DNA from: Mycolicibacterium sp. MU0050
Lineage (GTDB): Bacteria > Actinomycetota > Actinomycetes > Mycobacteriales > Mycobacteriaceae
Assembly (NCBI RefSeq): GCF_963378085.1
Contig: NZ_OY726395.1
Location: forward strand, 3,038,001 to 3,102,000
DNA: 64,000 nt
Reading direction: 5' to 3'
The position numbers were made by a program, and so were the translations under genes. Positions 1 through 10,269 of this stretch are shown here, piece after piece (the stretch's first letter is position 1; each line of letters begins with the position of its first letter). The notes beneath the pieces were generated by a model, which worked only from the letters and a program-made list of their open reading frames with translations, made no database searches and was not told the DNA's origin.

Positions 1-670
1 AGGTCACTGCGATCTTCGACCGGTGCCCGGCCTCGCGGGCCACGGCCACGATGTCCACCGAGCCGTCGGCGATCTCGGGCACCTCCAGCGAGAACAGCTT
101 GCGCACCAGGTTGGGGTGGGTGCGGGAGAGCCTGATCTGAGGTTCGCGGGCGCCCCGGGTCACGCCCAGCACGAAGCACCGCAGCCGGTCGCCGTGCTCG
201 TAGGACTCGCCGGGCACCTGCTCCGAGGACGGGATCACGCCCTCGGAGTACTTGGTCTCGCTGCCCATCCGCAGCACCACTTCACCGCGGGCGTTGGCGC
301 GCGCGTCGCGCTGGATGACGCCGGCGACGATGTCGCCCTCCCGGGCCGAGAACTCGCCGTAGATCTTCTCGTTCTCGGCGTCGCGGAAGCGCTGCAGCAT
401 GACCTGCCGGGCGGTGGTGGCCGCGACCCGGCCGAACCCGTCGGGGGTGTCGTCCCACTCGCTGATGACGCGGCCCTCGTCGTCGTGCTCGCGCGCGATG
501 ACCTTGACCTCGCCGGTCTTGCGGTCGATGTCGATGCTCGCGTCGGGTTGATGCCCCTCCGTGTGTCGGTAGGCGGTCAGCAACGCCGACTTGATGGTCT
601 CGAGCAGTTCGCCCGCCGGAATCCCACGGTCCACTTCGATCGCGTGCAGCGCGGCCATGTCGATGTTCAT
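1..670 (-). CDS. nusA: Transcription termination/antitermination factor NusA (N-terminal part, cut by window edge)
   Basis: The start and first 223 codons are present; the gene runs off the left edge, so the KH domains are not visible. NusA binds RNA polymerase and modulates pausing, termination and rRNA antitermination in the cytoplasm. The protein begins [16 protein letters not shown], typical of actinobacterial NusA. An N-terminal polymerase-binding domain (about 1-125) is followed by the start of an S1 domain containing [18 protein letters not shown]. The ATG overlaps the rimP stop by one base (TAATG), so the two genes are translationally coupled and cotranscribed. Confidence 0.96.
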   Translation of the reverse strand, partial: MNIDMAALHAIEVDRGIPAGELLETIKSALLTAYRHTEGHQPDASIDIDRKTGEVKVIAREHDDEGRVISEWDDTPDGFGRVAATTARQVMLQRFRDAENEKIYGEFSAREGDIVAGVIQRDARANARGEVVLRMGSETKYSEGVIPSSEQVPGESYEHGDRLRCFVLGVTRGAREPQIRLSRTHPNLVRKLFSLEVPEIADGSVDIVAVAREAGHRSKIAVT

Positions 671-1209
671 TAAACGGCCCCTCCTCCGGTTTGGCCCACC
701 AGCTCCAACTCTCGTTTGCTCGGTGAGGAAAAGTCCACCTGGACAACGGCTTTGGCAATGTCGTCGAGTCTGATCTGGCGCCGAGAGAAATCCGAGCGCT
801 CCCGGACCACCACGGTGAGGATCCCGTCGTCGACCGCGGCGACCCGCCCGAGGACAGTGGTGCCGTCGGCCAGCGCCAGCTCGACCTTGCGGCCGTGGGC
901 GCGACGGAAGTGCTTCGGGGCGGTCAGTGGGCGGTCGACTCCCGGTGAGGTCACCTCCAGGACGTACGGCGCGCTCACCTCGGGCACCTCGTCGAGGAGT
1001 TGCGAAGCCGCCCGGGACAACTCGGCCAAGGTGTCCAGATCCAGGGCCCGGTCGCCGTCGGCCACCACCACGATCTTGGCGGGACGGGCCGACGTGTCGA
1101 CGACGACGTCCTCGATCTCGTAGCCCGCGCGTTCGAATTCCGCAGCAAGGAGCTCGATTACCTGCGACGGCGCGGGTAGCCCCCCGGTCGATCCGGTGCG
1201 CTGCGTCAC
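670..1209 (-). CDS. rimP: Ribosome maturation factor RimP
   Basis: RimP assists late assembly of the 30S subunit. The protein (179 aa from this start) has the N-terminal alpha/beta domain ending in the hallmark [13 protein letters not shown] (about residues 90-105) and a C-terminal Sm-like barrel. An upstream ATG at 1224 is in frame, but the GTG at 1209 has a clear AGGAG Shine-Dalgarno 7 nt before it and gives the usual family length, so GTG was chosen. It is first in a rimP-nusA operon, diverging from the lipoprotein gene on the other strand. Confidence 0.94.
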   Translation of the reverse strand: MTQRTGSTGGLPAPSQVIELLAAEFERAGYEIEDVVVDTSARPAKIVVVADGDRALDLDTLAELSRAASQLLDEVPEVSAPYVLEVTSPGVDRPLTAPKHFRRAHGRKVELALADGTTVLGRVAAVDDGILTVVVRERSDFSRRQIRLDDIAKAVVQVDFSSPSKRELELVGQTGGGAV

Positions 1210-1359
1210 GGCAAGGCTCCTCATCTTGAGTTGTGCGGCCAGCAGTCGCGGCTGCCCGCGACACCAATGCCCCAGGATACGTCAGGAATCGGATGCCCCC
1301 GTCCAGATCGGGTGGGCACCGCGCCCGAGCGTCGCGGCGGTGATGGCAGGATGTGGTGC

Positions 1360-1881
1360 GTGCGCAGGCGTGACGTGTTGGTGGGCGCCGGCCGCGGCGT
1401 CCTCGGGCTGGCGCTCATCGCGGCGACCGCCGGAACGGCGGCGGCCTGCGGGAGCAGCGACGAACCCGAGGTCGACCCGCTGCAGAAGCCCCAGGAGATG
1501 GCCGAATCGGACGCCGAGTTGGCCCGCGCGGCCGCGACCGGCGCCCCGCCGGCGCTGGTTCCGGCACTGACCCAGATCGCCGCCGAACGGGCCCAACACG
1601 CACGGGCGCTGGCCGAGGAGATCGCGCGGACAGCGGGCCGAGCCGCGCCCACCACAACGACAACGGCGACCCCCACCACCACGACCCCGGGCGAGGGCGC
1701 GACGCCCGCCCCACCCCCGACGGTGGCCCAGGTGGCCGACGCCCTGCGCGCCTCGGCCGAGGCGGCCACCGACGCCGCGGCCGGCCTGGCTGGGTATCGC
1801 GCCGGCCTGCTGGCGTCGGTCGCCGCGGCGTGCACCGCGTCGCTGACCGTCACGCTCCCGAGCCCCAAGGCGGCGTCATGA
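1360..1881 (+). CDS. Probable Tat-type lipoprotein, alanine rich (Rv2843-like position)
   Basis: Function unknown. The protein starts with [10 protein letters not shown], a twin-arginine-like motif. A hydrophobic stretch follows and ends in AAAC-GSS, so it is probably an exported lipoprotein. After the signal there are two Ala-rich helical blocks separated by a low-complexity Thr/Pro linker (about residues 95-120). The GTG start sits 7 nt after a CAGGAT box, which would give a leaderless transcript; an in-frame ATG at 1351 is the alternative. It overlaps the next gene by ATGA, forming a two-gene unit in the same position as Rv2843-Rv2844 of M. tuberculosis. Confidence 0.72.
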   Translation: MRRRDVLVGAGRGVLGLALIAATAGTAAACGSSDEPEVDPLQKPQEMAESDAELARAAATGAPPALVPALTQIAAERAQHARALAEEIARTAGRAAPTTTTTATPTTTTPGEGATPAPPPTVAQVADALRASAEAATDAAAGLAGYRAGLLASVAAACTASLTVTLPSPKAAS

Positions 1882-2351
1882 CATCACCGGTCAACTCGCC
1901 GGAACCGCAGCGGCCCTCGGAACCGGCCGCCGCGGCCCTGTACGACGCGCTGGTCACCGCGCACGCCACGGTCTACGGCTACGGCATCGTGTCGGCGCGC
2001 TCGACGCCCGAGGACAACTACCTGGTGGCCAAGGCGATCGGGGCGCATCGCGAACACCGGGAGGCCCTGGTCGGGATGCTGGAACGTCGGTCGGTGGATC
2101 CGCCGGTGGTGGCACCCGGGTACCAGCTGCCGATGAAGGTCGACGGCCCGATCGACGCCGCCAACCTGGCGGTGCGGATGGAGAACGACGCCGCGGTGGC
2201 CTGGCGGGCGGTCGTCGAGCAGACCGACAGCAGCGACGAACGCGCCTACGCGGTCTCGGCGTTGACCCAGTGCGCGGTCAACGCCGCGTTCTGGAAGCAG
2301 ACGCTCAAGATCTGGCCGGTGACCACGGCGTTCCCCGGCGGCACCGAGTAG
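1878..2351 (+). CDS. DUF4439 (ferritin-like) domain protein
   Basis: This 157-aa protein has a short Pro-rich N-terminus followed by a helical bundle. It carries features of the DUF4439 ferritin-like family, including LYDALVTAHATVYGYG, AHREHREAL and ALTQCAVNAAFWKQ. The helices carry His/Glu residues spaced as in four-helix-bundle proteins, but metal binding cannot be shown from sequence. The ATG overlaps the stop of the upstream lipoprotein gene (ATGA), so the two are coupled. It converges on proS with an 18-nt gap. Confidence 0.8.
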   Translation: MTSPVNSPEPQRPSEPAAAALYDALVTAHATVYGYGIVSARSTPEDNYLVAKAIGAHREHREALVGMLERRSVDPPVVAPGYQLPMKVDGPIDAANLAVRMENDAAVAWRAVVEQTDSSDERAYAVSALTQCAVNAAFWKQTLKIWPVTTAFPGGTE

Positions 2352-2369
2352 CGCCGCGCCCGGTACGGG

Positions 2370-4121
2370 TCAGGCCAGCGCGGCGGCGATGGCGGCCGCG
2401 GCACCGTCGACGGCGATCTCACGCGTCTCGCCGCTGAACCGGTTGCGCAACTCCACGACACCGTTGGCCCAGCCGCGCCCGACCACCACGATCCAGGGCA
2501 TCCCGATCAGTTCGGCGTCCTTGAACTTCACCCCGGGCGAGGCGCTGCGGTCGTCGAGCAGCACCTCGAGGCCGAGCGCGTCCAACTCGCCGGCCAATTC
2601 GCTCCCGCCGGCGCGGGCCGCGTCGTCCTTGTTGGCGATCACCAGATGCACGTCGAACGGGGCGACACCGGCGGGCCAGCGCAGACCGAGCTCGTCGTGG
2701 TGTTGTTCGGCGAGCACCGCCACCATCCGCGAAACCCCGATGCCGTAGGAGCCCATGGTCAGGCGCACCGGCTTGCCGTTCTCGGCGAGCACATCGGCGG
2801 AGAACGCGTCGGCGTACTTGCGGCCGAGCTGGAAGATGTGCCCGATCTCGATGCCGCGCGCGCTGACCAGCGGACCCGCGCCGTCCGGCGAGGGATCGCC
2901 GTCACGGACGTCGGCGGCCTCGATGGTGCCGTCGGGGGTGAAGTCGCGCCCGGCGACCAGGCCCACCACGTGCTTACCCGGGGCGTCGGCACCGGTGATC
3001 CAGGCGGTGCCGTCGACGATCCGCGGGTCGACGAGATAACGAACGCCGTTGTCCAACAATGCCTTCGGTCCGATATAGCCCTTCACCAGGAACGGGTACC
3101 GGAGGAAGTCTTCGTCGGAGAGCATGGCGTATTCGGCCGGTTCCAACGCCGCCGCCAGGCGCTTGTCGTCGACCTCGCGGTCCCCGGGCACGCCGATGGC
3201 CAGCAACTCCCACTCGCCCCCGGGTTGGCGGACCTTGAGCAGCACGTTCTTGAGGGTGTCGGCGGCGGTGATCTCGCGTCCCAGGCCCGCGGTGTTGGCC
3301 CAGTCGACCAGCGTGGCGATGGTCGGGGTGTCCCCGGTGTCGTAGGTGACGGGTTCGGACAGTTCGGCGATCTGCTCGGCCGACAACGGCTCGGGCGCCG
3401 TGGTGACCACGGCCTCGACGTTGGCCGCGTAGCCGGACTCCAGGCACCGGACGAAGGTGTCCTCGCCGACCTCGCTCTCGGCGAGGAATTCCTCCGACGC
3501 GCTGCCGCCCATGGCGCCTGAGACCGCCGAGACGATCACGTAGCGCACGGCCAGCCGGTCGAAGATGCGTTGGTAGGCCTCGCGGTGGGCGTCGTAGGCG
3601 CTCTTGAGTCCGCTGTCGTCGACGTCGAACGAGTACGAGTCCTTCATGACGAACTCGCGGCCGCGCAGGATGCCGGCCCGCGGGCGCGCCTCGTCGCGGT
3701 ACTTGGTCTGGATCTGGAACAGGATCAGCGGGAAGTCCTTGTAGGAGCTGTACTCCCCCTTGACCGTCAGCGTGAACAGTTCCTCGTGGGTGGGGCCCAG
3801 CAGGTAGTCGTTACCGCGGCGGTCCTGCAGCCGGAACAGGGTGTCGCCGTACTCGGTCCACCGGTTCGTCGTCTCGTAGGGGGCCCGCGGCAGCAGCGCC
3901 GGGAACAGGATCTCCTGCCCGCCGATGGCGGCCATCTCCTCGCGGACCACCTGCTCGATGCGGCGCAACACCCGCAGCCCCAACGGCAGCCAGCTGTACA
4001 GCCCGGGGCCGATGGGCCGGATGTATCCGGCCCGGATGAGCAGCTTGTGGCTGGGAACTTCGGCGTCGGCGGGGTCGTCCCGGAGCGTCCGCAAGAACAG
4101 CTCCGACATACGGGTGATCAC
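2370..4121 (-). CDS. proS: Prolyl-tRNA synthetase
   Basis: Charges tRNA-Pro. This is a bacterial-type ProRS of 583 aa, the normal length with the central editing insertion. Visible class II features are motif 1 around the N-terminal [13 protein letters not shown] region, GPTHEELFT, motif 2 RDEARPRAG (about residue 145) and motif 3 [10 protein letters not shown]. The YbaK-like editing domain lies between roughly residues 230 and 390 and includes [13 protein letters not shown] and [12 protein letters not shown]. The GTG start gives the conserved [13 protein letters not shown]-terminus; the ATG at 4109 is a possible shorter start. Confidence 0.97.
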   Translation of the reverse strand: MITRMSELFLRTLRDDPADAEVPSHKLLIRAGYIRPIGPGLYSWLPLGLRVLRRIEQVVREEMAAIGGQEILFPALLPRAPYETTNRWTEYGDTLFRLQDRRGNDYLLGPTHEELFTLTVKGEYSSYKDFPLILFQIQTKYRDEARPRAGILRGREFVMKDSYSFDVDDSGLKSAYDAHREAYQRIFDRLAVRYVIVSAVSGAMGGSASEEFLAESEVGEDTFVRCLESGYAANVEAVVTTAPEPLSAEQIAELSEPVTYDTGDTPTIATLVDWANTAGLGREITAADTLKNVLLKVRQPGGEWELLAIGVPGDREVDDKRLAAALEPAEYAMLSDEDFLRYPFLVKGYIGPKALLDNGVRYLVDPRIVDGTAWITGADAPGKHVVGLVAGRDFTPDGTIEAADVRDGDPSPDGAGPLVSARGIEIGHIFQLGRKYADAFSADVLAENGKPVRLTMGSYGIGVSRMVAVLAEQHHDELGLRWPAGVAPFDVHLVIANKDDAARAGGSELAGELDALGLEVLLDDRSASPGVKFKDAELIGMPWIVVVGRGWANGVVELRNRFSGETREIAVDGAAAAIAAALA

Positions 4122-4154
4122 AACGGGCCAGCTTACTGAGCGGGCTCGCGGCGC

Positions 4155-5723
4155 CTACAGCTCCCCGGCGTCGAGGGCGTCCTTGACTTCTTGTGCGTGC
4201 GCGACCTGCTTGGCGGTGTAGCCGATGAACAACGCGGCCGCGCCGACGAGGACCGCGACCGCGGCCACCCACAGCAGCCCGTAGGTGTAGCCGGAGTCCA
4301 GCGCCGCCAGCTGCGCGTCGTTCATGTTCTTCACCGGGCCGGTGGTGCCGCCCAGGAACAGCGTGCGCGAGGTGATGACCGCCTGGATGATGGCCAGCAC
4401 CAGCGGGCCGCCCAGGCTCTGCAGCATCAGCGCAATGGCCGAGACGGGGCCGATCTGGTCGAACCCGACGCCGGCGATCGCCGACAGGGTCAGCGGCACC
4501 ACGATCATGCCGATCCCGATGCCGCCGACGGTGATCGGCACCACCAGGTTCGGGAAGTACGGGATACCGGCGTTCAGCGTGGACCCGTACAACATCGCAC
4601 CGAGCACGATCACCCCGCCCGCGATGACCAGCAGCCGCGGCGGGAACAGCCGCACGAGCTGCGACGAGGCGCCCAGCCCCACGCCCATACCGATCACGAA
4701 CGGGATGAAGCCGATGCCGGCCCGCAGGGCGCTGTAGCCCAGGATGTCCTGCACGTACAGGCCGATCAGCACGGTCAGCGTGAACAGCACACCGCCGGCC
4801 AAGAAGATCGAGACGAAGGTCGCCAGCCGGTTGCGGTCCTTGAACAGGTCGAACGGGACCACCGGGTTGACCGCGGAACGCTCGACGATGACGAACGCCA
4901 CGAAGAACACCAGCGCCGCCAGGCCCGAGCCCAGGGTGACGGGGGTGATCCAGCCGTGCTCGGGGCCGCTGGAGAAGCCGAACACCGCCGCGCTACAACC
5001 GAGCGTCGCCAGCAGCGCACCGGCGGCATCCAGCTTCATCCGCTCGCGCTGCGTCTCGCGCAGCGTCGCGTGGGCCAGGTAGATCACCAGCACGCCGATC
5101 GGCACGTTGACCAGGAACGCCAACCGCCAGGACACCTCGGTGAGCGCGCCGCCGACCACCAGGCCCATCACCGAGCCGATACCGGTCATCGCCGCGAACA
5201 CCGCGGTGGCGGCGTTGCGCGCCGGCCCCTTGGGGAAGGTGGTGGCCACCAGCGCCAGGCCGGTGGGACTCGCGATCGCGGCGCCGACACCCTGCAATAG
5301 CCGCGCGACCACCAACGTGGCCTCGTCCCAGGCGATACCGCACAGGATGGAGGCGATGGTGAACAGCGCGACACCGACGATGAAGGTGCGCTTGCGACCG
5401 ATGGTGTCGCCGAGGCGTCCGCCGAGCAGCATCAGGCCGCCGAAGGTCAGCACATAGGCCGTGATGACCCAGCTGCGGCCGGCGTCGGAGAGCGCGAGCT
5501 CGTCCTGGATCTGGGGCAGCGCGACGATGGCGATGGTGCTGTCCATGGTCGCGAGCAGCTGCATGCCGCCGATGGCGACCACCGCGTAGATGAACCGCCG
5601 CGACGGCAGCCAGGTCGGCAGGGACTTCCCGGTCCGCTCGAGGGCCGAACCGACCCGCGCCGGTAGCGCGCGGCCTTCACCCTTGGCAGGCTCCGCTCGC
5701 TCTGCATCGTTGAGAGCCGTCAT
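4155..5723 (-). CDS. efpA: MFS transporter EfpA (DHA2 family, 14 TM)
   Basis: Integral membrane transporter of the QacA/EmrB group, matching EfpA of M. tuberculosis by sequence and position. That protein is linked to drug efflux and lipid transport. About 14 hydrophobic segments follow a 40-residue cytoplasmic N-terminus. Motif A is seen as GGRLGDTIGRKR after TM2, and the first TM region has ATMDSTIAIVALP. The 522-aa length fits the family. A good promoter lies directly at the ATG (see 5732-5760), so efpA probably has its own leaderless transcript despite lying downstream of cysG. Confidence 0.93.
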   Translation of the reverse strand: MTALNDAERAEPAKGEGRALPARVGSALERTGKSLPTWLPSRRFIYAVVAIGGMQLLATMDSTIAIVALPQIQDELALSDAGRSWVITAYVLTFGGLMLLGGRLGDTIGRKRTFIVGVALFTIASILCGIAWDEATLVVARLLQGVGAAIASPTGLALVATTFPKGPARNAATAVFAAMTGIGSVMGLVVGGALTEVSWRLAFLVNVPIGVLVIYLAHATLRETQRERMKLDAAGALLATLGCSAAVFGFSSGPEHGWITPVTLGSGLAALVFFVAFVIVERSAVNPVVPFDLFKDRNRLATFVSIFLAGGVLFTLTVLIGLYVQDILGYSALRAGIGFIPFVIGMGVGLGASSQLVRLFPPRLLVIAGGVIVLGAMLYGSTLNAGIPYFPNLVVPITVGGIGIGMIVVPLTLSAIAGVGFDQIGPVSAIALMLQSLGGPLVLAIIQAVITSRTLFLGGTTGPVKNMNDAQLAALDSGYTYGLLWVAAVAVLVGAAALFIGYTAKQVAHAQEVKDALDAGEL

Positions 5724-5731
5724 AAGTGGCT

Positions 5732-5760
5732 ACCCTACAGTAATATTAAGAGTTGTTTAA
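5732..5760 (-). promoter_or_regulatory. Putative leaderless promoter of efpA
   Basis: On the minus strand TTAAAC (complement of 5755-5760) and TAGGGT (complement of 5732-5737) are separated by exactly 17 nt. The ATG of efpA begins 8 nt after the -10 box, so the transcript would start at or within a few bases of the start codon. The spacer is unusually AT-rich (TTAATATTA). Confidence 0.55.
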
Positions 5761-5798
5761 GCTCGGTCGTCGAGGGTGACACCGAACCGAGACCTCCG

Positions 5799-7022
5799 TC
5801 AGGCGGTGTGCGAACCGTCCGGAACTCCGACGACCTGCCCGATCACGATGATGGCCGGCGGCCGGATGGCTTCCGCCCGAAGAGTTTCCGCGATCTTGTC
5901 CAGCCGGGCGCGGACCACCCGCTCGGCCGAGGTGGTGCCGTGCTGGATCGCGATCACCGGCGTGTCCGCGGCCCGTCCCCCGCTCAGCAACGCCTCGGCG
6001 AACAGTTCGATCCGTTCGACGCCCATCAGCAGCACGATCGTCCCGGACATCGCCGCCAGCGCCGGCCAGTTCACCAGCGACTCGGGGTGATCCGGCGCCA
6101 GATGGCCGCTGACCACCACAAACTCGTGGTTGACGCCGCGGTGGGTGACCGGCACCCCGGCCATCGCGGGCACTCCGATGGCGCTCGTGACCCCCGGAAC
6201 CACTGTGACCGGGATCCCAGCCTCGGTGCAGGCGATGACTTCCTCATACCCGCGCGCGAAGACGAACGGGTCCCCGCCCTTGAACCGCACCACGAAGTTG
6301 CCGGCCCGGGCCCGGCTGATCAGCAGCTCGTTGATGGCGTCCTGGGCCATCGCCCGGCCGTACGGGATCTTCGCGGCGTCGATCACCTCCACGTGGGCCG
6401 GCAGTTCGGCGAGCAACTCCGCCGGCGCCAACCGGTCGGCCACCACCACGTCGGCATGGGAGAGCAGCCGCCGTCCGCGCACGGTGACCAGTTCGGGATC
6501 CCCGGGGCCGCCGCCCACCAGGGCGACCGTGCCCTTGCGTGCCGTCGGCCCCTCCGGGTCGTGGGCCTCGCCGATGACCCCGGCCTGCAACGCCTCGCGG
6601 ATGGCGGTGCGGATCGCCGCCGAGCGGCGGTGCTCGCCGCCGGCGAGCACCCCGACGGCCAGGCCGTCGTACTCGAAGGTGGCGGGAGTCAGGGCCGTCC
6701 CCTCGCGGGCGATGTCGGCCCGGACGCAGAAGATCTGTCGGCGCTCGGCCTCCGCGACGACGGCGGCGTTGACCTCCGGGTCGTCGGTGGCGGCGATGAC
6801 GTACCAGGCGCCGGCGAGGTCGCCGTCGCGGTAGTCCCGCAGGATCACCGTGGCGCCGGCCATCGCCTCGACGGCCGGGGTGGCGGCGCGGGCGATGACG
6901 TGGACGTCGGCGCCGCTCGAGACGAGCAGCCCCAGGCGGCGCTGGGCCACGGTGCCGCCGCCCACCACTACAACCTTCTTGCCCGCGAGTCGCAGGCCGA
7001 CGAGGTAGGCGTTATCGGTCAC
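5799..7022 (-). CDS. cysG: Siroheme synthase-type CysG: precorrin-2 dehydrogenase / uroporphyrinogen-III C-methyltransferase fusion
   Basis: Makes precorrin-2 from uroporphyrinogen III and oxidises it toward sirohydrochlorin, feeding siroheme (sulfite/nitrite reductases) and cobalamin. The N-terminal NAD-binding domain (about 1-150) starts with GKKVVVVGGGTVAQRRL. The C-terminal SAM-dependent methyltransferase (about 165-400) shows VGGGPGDPELVTVRG and VVPGVTSAIGVPAMAG. The GTG start overlaps the cobB stop (GTGA), so it is cotranscribed with cobB. It matches Rv2847c. Confidence 0.95.
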   Translation of the reverse strand: MTDNAYLVGLRLAGKKVVVVGGGTVAQRRLGLLVSSGADVHVIARAATPAVEAMAGATVILRDYRDGDLAGAWYVIAATDDPEVNAAVVAEAERRQIFCVRADIAREGTALTPATFEYDGLAVGVLAGGEHRRSAAIRTAIREALQAGVIGEAHDPEGPTARKGTVALVGGGPGDPELVTVRGRRLLSHADVVVADRLAPAELLAELPAHVEVIDAAKIPYGRAMAQDAINELLISRARAGNFVVRFKGGDPFVFARGYEEVIACTEAGIPVTVVPGVTSAIGVPAMAGVPVTHRGVNHEFVVVSGHLAPDHPESLVNWPALAAMSGTIVLLMGVERIELFAEALLSGGRAADTPVIAIQHGTTSAERVVRARLDKIAETLRAEAIRPPAIIVIGQVVGVPDGSHTA

Positions 7023-8404
7023 TCGCCGAGCTTAGACGCTGCCGCATGCGCGACGAATCGACGTGTCGCGCCCGGCTCGGCGACCGGATGGGTGTGCAGG
7101 TACGACGCGTGCACTCCACCGTGCACCGCGCCGTCGCGCACACTGGCGCCGTCCGAGCCGCGATACATCCACGCCGCCGGGTACTCGACTGCGAACTCGA
7201 CTGTCGTGCGGTGGAATTCGTGGCCGGTGACCCGCGCGCCGGTGGCGTGCAGCACCGAATCCGCGGCCGCGACCGCGTCCCGGTACCCGAGTGTCAGGCG
7301 TTCGGTGAACCGCGCCGAACCGTGGAGTACGTCACACATCGCATGGCCGTCGAGATCGCTCATCAGATACGTCAGCCCCGCGCACTCGGCGTAGATCGGC
7401 CCGCGGGTGGCCAGCGCGGCGATGCCGCGGCGCAACGGTTCGTTGGCGGACAGTTCGGCGGGGTACTGCTCGGGGAAGCCACCCGGCAGCACCAGGGCCG
7501 CGGTCTCCGGCGGCAGCGCGTCGACGAGCGGATCGAACTCGGCGACGTGGGCGCCGGCGGCCCGCAACAGTTCGGCGTGCTCGGCGTAGGAGAAGGTGAA
7601 CGCGCGGCCGGCGGCCACCGCCACCACGGGGTTGCCCGCCACGGGATCGCAGATCGCGTCGGCGGCCCGCCAGGGTTCGGTGCGCACCGTGGTGGCGGCG
7701 GCCCGCAGCACCGACGGAACGTCCACGTGCCGGCCGACCAACTCGGCCATCGCCGCTACGGCGGCGCGGGCCCGCTCGCCGTGTTCGGTCGCGGTGATCA
7801 GCCCGAGGTGCCGCGACGGCACGGCCAACTCTGCCACCCGCGGGATGGCGCCGAGGACCGGGACACCGGCGGCGTCGCAGGCCTGGCGCAGCACCTGCTC
7901 GTGGCGGGCGCTGCCGACCCGGTTGAGGATCACGCCGGCCATCCGCGTGCCGGGGTCGAACGTGGAAAAGCCGTGCAACAACGCCGCGATGCTGTGGCTC
8001 TGGCCGCGGGCATCGACCACCAGGATCACCGGTGCCCCCAGCAATCCGGCGACCTGTGCGGTGGAACCCGTTGCCGGGCCGATGGACCCGGGCTCGATGC
8101 GGCCGTCGAACAGCCCCATCACGCCCTCGACCACCGCGACGTCGCACCCGGTGACCCCGTGCGCGTACAGGGGCGCGATCTGGGCCGGCGACACCAGCAC
8201 CGGGTCCAGGTTGCGTCCCGGCCGCCCGGTGGCCAGCGCGTGGTAACCCGGGTCGATGAAATCTGGGCCCACCTTGAAGCCCGCCACCCGGTGGCCGGCC
8301 CGCTTGAGCGCCGCCATCAATCCCGTTGCCACGGTGGTCTTTCCGCTACCCGAGGCGGGGGCGGCAATCACCACCGCCGGCGCGGTGCGAACCGGATGCG
8401 ACAC
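7019..8404 (-). CDS. cobB: Cobyrinic/hydrogenobyrinic acid a,c-diamide synthase
   Basis: ATP- and glutamine-dependent amidation of the a and c side chains in corrin synthesis. The N-terminal dethiobiotin-synthetase-like ATPase has the P-loop PASGSGKTTVATGL (near residue 15) and GFKVGPDFIDPGYH. The C-terminal type I glutamine amidotransferase domain has the nucleophile Cys in YAECAGLTYL. Length 461 aa is typical. The start is GTG, 5 nt after the chelatase stop. In M. tuberculosis cobO lies between these two genes; here there is no room for it. Confidence 0.95.
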   Translation of the reverse strand: MSHPVRTAPAVVIAAPASGSGKTTVATGLMAALKRAGHRVAGFKVGPDFIDPGYHALATGRPGRNLDPVLVSPAQIAPLYAHGVTGCDVAVVEGVMGLFDGRIEPGSIGPATGSTAQVAGLLGAPVILVVDARGQSHSIAALLHGFSTFDPGTRMAGVILNRVGSARHEQVLRQACDAAGVPVLGAIPRVAELAVPSRHLGLITATEHGERARAAVAAMAELVGRHVDVPSVLRAAATTVRTEPWRAADAICDPVAGNPVVAVAAGRAFTFSYAEHAELLRAAGAHVAEFDPLVDALPPETAALVLPGGFPEQYPAELSANEPLRRGIAALATRGPIYAECAGLTYLMSDLDGHAMCDVLHGSARFTERLTLGYRDAVAAADSVLHATGARVTGHEFHRTTVEFAVEYPAAWMYRGSDGASVRDGAVHGGVHASYLHTHPVAEPGATRRFVAHAAASKLGE

Positions 8405-8409
8405 GGGAG

Positions 8410-10269
8410 TCAGGCGGCGTCGCGGACGACGTCGGTCAGGGTATCGGCGCGCAACTGCTCGAGTCGTAGCACCGGCGCGGCCAGGGCGGTCGCCAACTCG
8501 GCCGCCAAACCCAGCCGCACATAGGAGTTCTCGCAGTCGACGACCACCGCCGAGGCGCCCTCGGCCACCAACCGGCCCGCGGCGATCCGGGTGCGCCCCA
8601 ACGGGTCCGGGCCCCCGGTGGCGCGGCCGTCGGTCAGCACGACGACCAGGGGCCGGCGGGTGCGGTCGCGGGTCTTCTCCAGGCGGACCATCTCGGCGGC
8701 GCGCAACAGGCCCTGCGCCAGCGGGGTCTTGCCGCCGGTGTCGAACCTGGACAGCCGCCGCGAGGCGATGTGGGACGACGAAGTCGGCGGCAGCAGCACG
8801 CGGGCCTCCGCACCCCGGAAGGTGATCACCGCGACCTTGTCCCGCCGTTGGTAGGCGTCGCGCAGCAGCGACAGGGCCGCGCCGCTGACGGCCGACATGC
8901 GGTCGCGCGCGGCCATCGACCCGGACGCGTCGACGACGAAGATGACGAGGTTGCCCTCGCGACCCTCCCGAATCGCCTGACGCACATCGTCGGCCGCGGG
9001 TCGGACCCGGCCCGGGCCGGTCGAGCGGGCCGCGGCGGCCAGCATGGTGGCGAACACATGCAGTCCGTCGCCGGCAGCGGTCGGGCTGACCCCGACCACG
9101 CCGCCGGTGCGGTTACGCGCCGTCGAACGCCGACCGGGTGCGCCCTCCCCCACGCCGGGCACCCGAAGCGCGCGGGTCCGGAACACCGGCGCCGGCGGTG
9201 CGCTGGGCTTGCTGGGCGGCGCGCCGGCTACCGGTGAATCGCCTTGGGCCGGCGGCGTTTCGGCGTCGCCGGCGGACTCGGGTCGACCGCCGCCGGGCGG
9301 GTCGGGGTCGGGGTCCGGTTCGGGCTCGCTGTCGGCGAGCGCGTCGTCCAGCGCACCGGGGTCCAGGCCCGGGTCGTCGAACGGATCGCGCCGGCGGCGG
9401 TGCGGCAGCGCCAGTTCGGCGGCCACCCGGATGTCGTCCACCTCCACCCGGTCCGCGCCCCGCCAGGCCGCGTGCGCCACCGCAGTGCGCGCCACCACCA
9501 GATCCGCGCGCATCCCGTCGACGTCGAAGGCCGCGCACAGCCCGGCGATCCGGCGGAGGTCCTCGTCCTCCAGGGAGATCGCCGGAACCCGGGCCCGCGC
9601 GGCGGCGATGCGGCGGGCGACGTCGGCGTCGGCGGCGGCGAACCGCTCGGCGAAGCCCTGCGGGTCGGCCTCGTAGGCCAGGCGGGCCCGGATGACCTCG
9701 GTGCGGACCTCGACGTCGCGGGAGGCGCGCACGTCCACGGTCAGGCCGAAGCGGTCCAGCAACTGCGGGCGCAGTTCGCCCTCCTCGGGATTCATCGTGC
9801 CGATCAGGACGAATCTCGCGTCATAGGAATGGGATACACCGTCGCGCTCGACATGGACGCGGCCCATCGCCGCGGCGTCGAGCAGCACGTCCACCAGATG
9901 GTCGTGCAGCAGGTTGACCTCGTCGACGTAGAGCACGCCGCGATGCGCCCGGGACAGCAGCCCGGGCGAGAAGGCGTGCTCACCGTCGCGCAGCACCTTC
10001 TGCAGGTCCAGCGACCCGACCACGCGGTCCTCGGTGGCACCGATGGGCAACTCCACCAGCCGGGCGTCGTCGATCTGGGCCAGGATGTCGGCCAGCGCGC
10101 GCACGGCGGTCGACTTGGCGGTGCCCTTCTCGCCGCGGATCAGCACGCCGCCGATCTCGGGGCGCACCGCGCACAACACCAGCGCCAGCCGCAGCTGGTC
10201 GTGTCCGACGATCGCGCTGAACGGGAATGAGTTGTTGATCTGGTCTCCTCGGGTGTCGGCCGTCGTCAC
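8410..10269 (-). CDS. Cobalto-/magnesium-chelatase-like AAA+ plus VWA protein (ChlI-ChlD fusion type)
   Basis: Likely the ATP-driving partner of CobN in cobalt insertion; the partner is not in the window. The AAA+ domain has Walker [10 protein letters not shown] at residues 46-54, Walker [11 protein letters not shown] and the sensor [20 protein letters not shown]. An acidic Pro/Asp linker (about 340-400) leads to a C-terminal VWA domain with an intact MIDAS, VDASGSM. This gives 619 aa. A longer frame back to 10410 would overlap the acetyltransferase by 145 bases, whereas the GTG at 10269 gives a GTGA overlap and was preferred. It corresponds to Rv2850c. Confidence 0.92.
   Translation of the reverse strand: MTTADTRGDQINNSFPFSAIVGHDQLRLALVLCAVRPEIGGVLIRGEKGTAKSTAVRALADILAQIDDARLVELPIGATEDRVVGSLDLQKVLRDGEHAFSPGLLSRAHRGVLYVDEVNLLHDHLVDVLLDAAAMGRVHVERDGVSHSYDARFVLIGTMNPEEGELRPQLLDRFGLTVDVRASRDVEVRTEVIRARLAYEADPQGFAERFAAADADVARRIAAARARVPAISLEDEDLRRIAGLCAAFDVDGMRADLVVARTAVAHAAWRGADRVEVDDIRVAAELALPHRRRRDPFDDPGLDPGALDDALADSEPEPDPDPDPPGGGRPESAGDAETPPAQGDSPVAGAPPSKPSAPPAPVFRTRALRVPGVGEGAPGRRSTARNRTGGVVGVSPTAAGDGLHVFATMLAAAARSTGPGRVRPAADDVRQAIREGREGNLVIFVVDASGSMAARDRMSAVSGAALSLLRDAYQRRDKVAVITFRGAEARVLLPPTSSSHIASRRLSRFDTGGKTPLAQGLLRAAEMVRLEKTRDRTRRPLVVVLTDGRATGGPDPLGRTRIAAGRLVAEGASAVVVDCENSYVRLGLAAELATALAAPVLRLEQLRADTLTDVVRDAA

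Noticed and set aside
2646..3521. Long plus-strand ORF (291 codons) opposite proS
   Set aside because: Antisense shadow of the clearly conserved proS frame; composition driven by GC-rich third positions, no recognisable domain.
8405..8409. Cobalamin riboswitch or promoter before cobB
   Set aside because: There is no intergenic space; cobB is read from the upstream operon and no B12-box sequence was seen.
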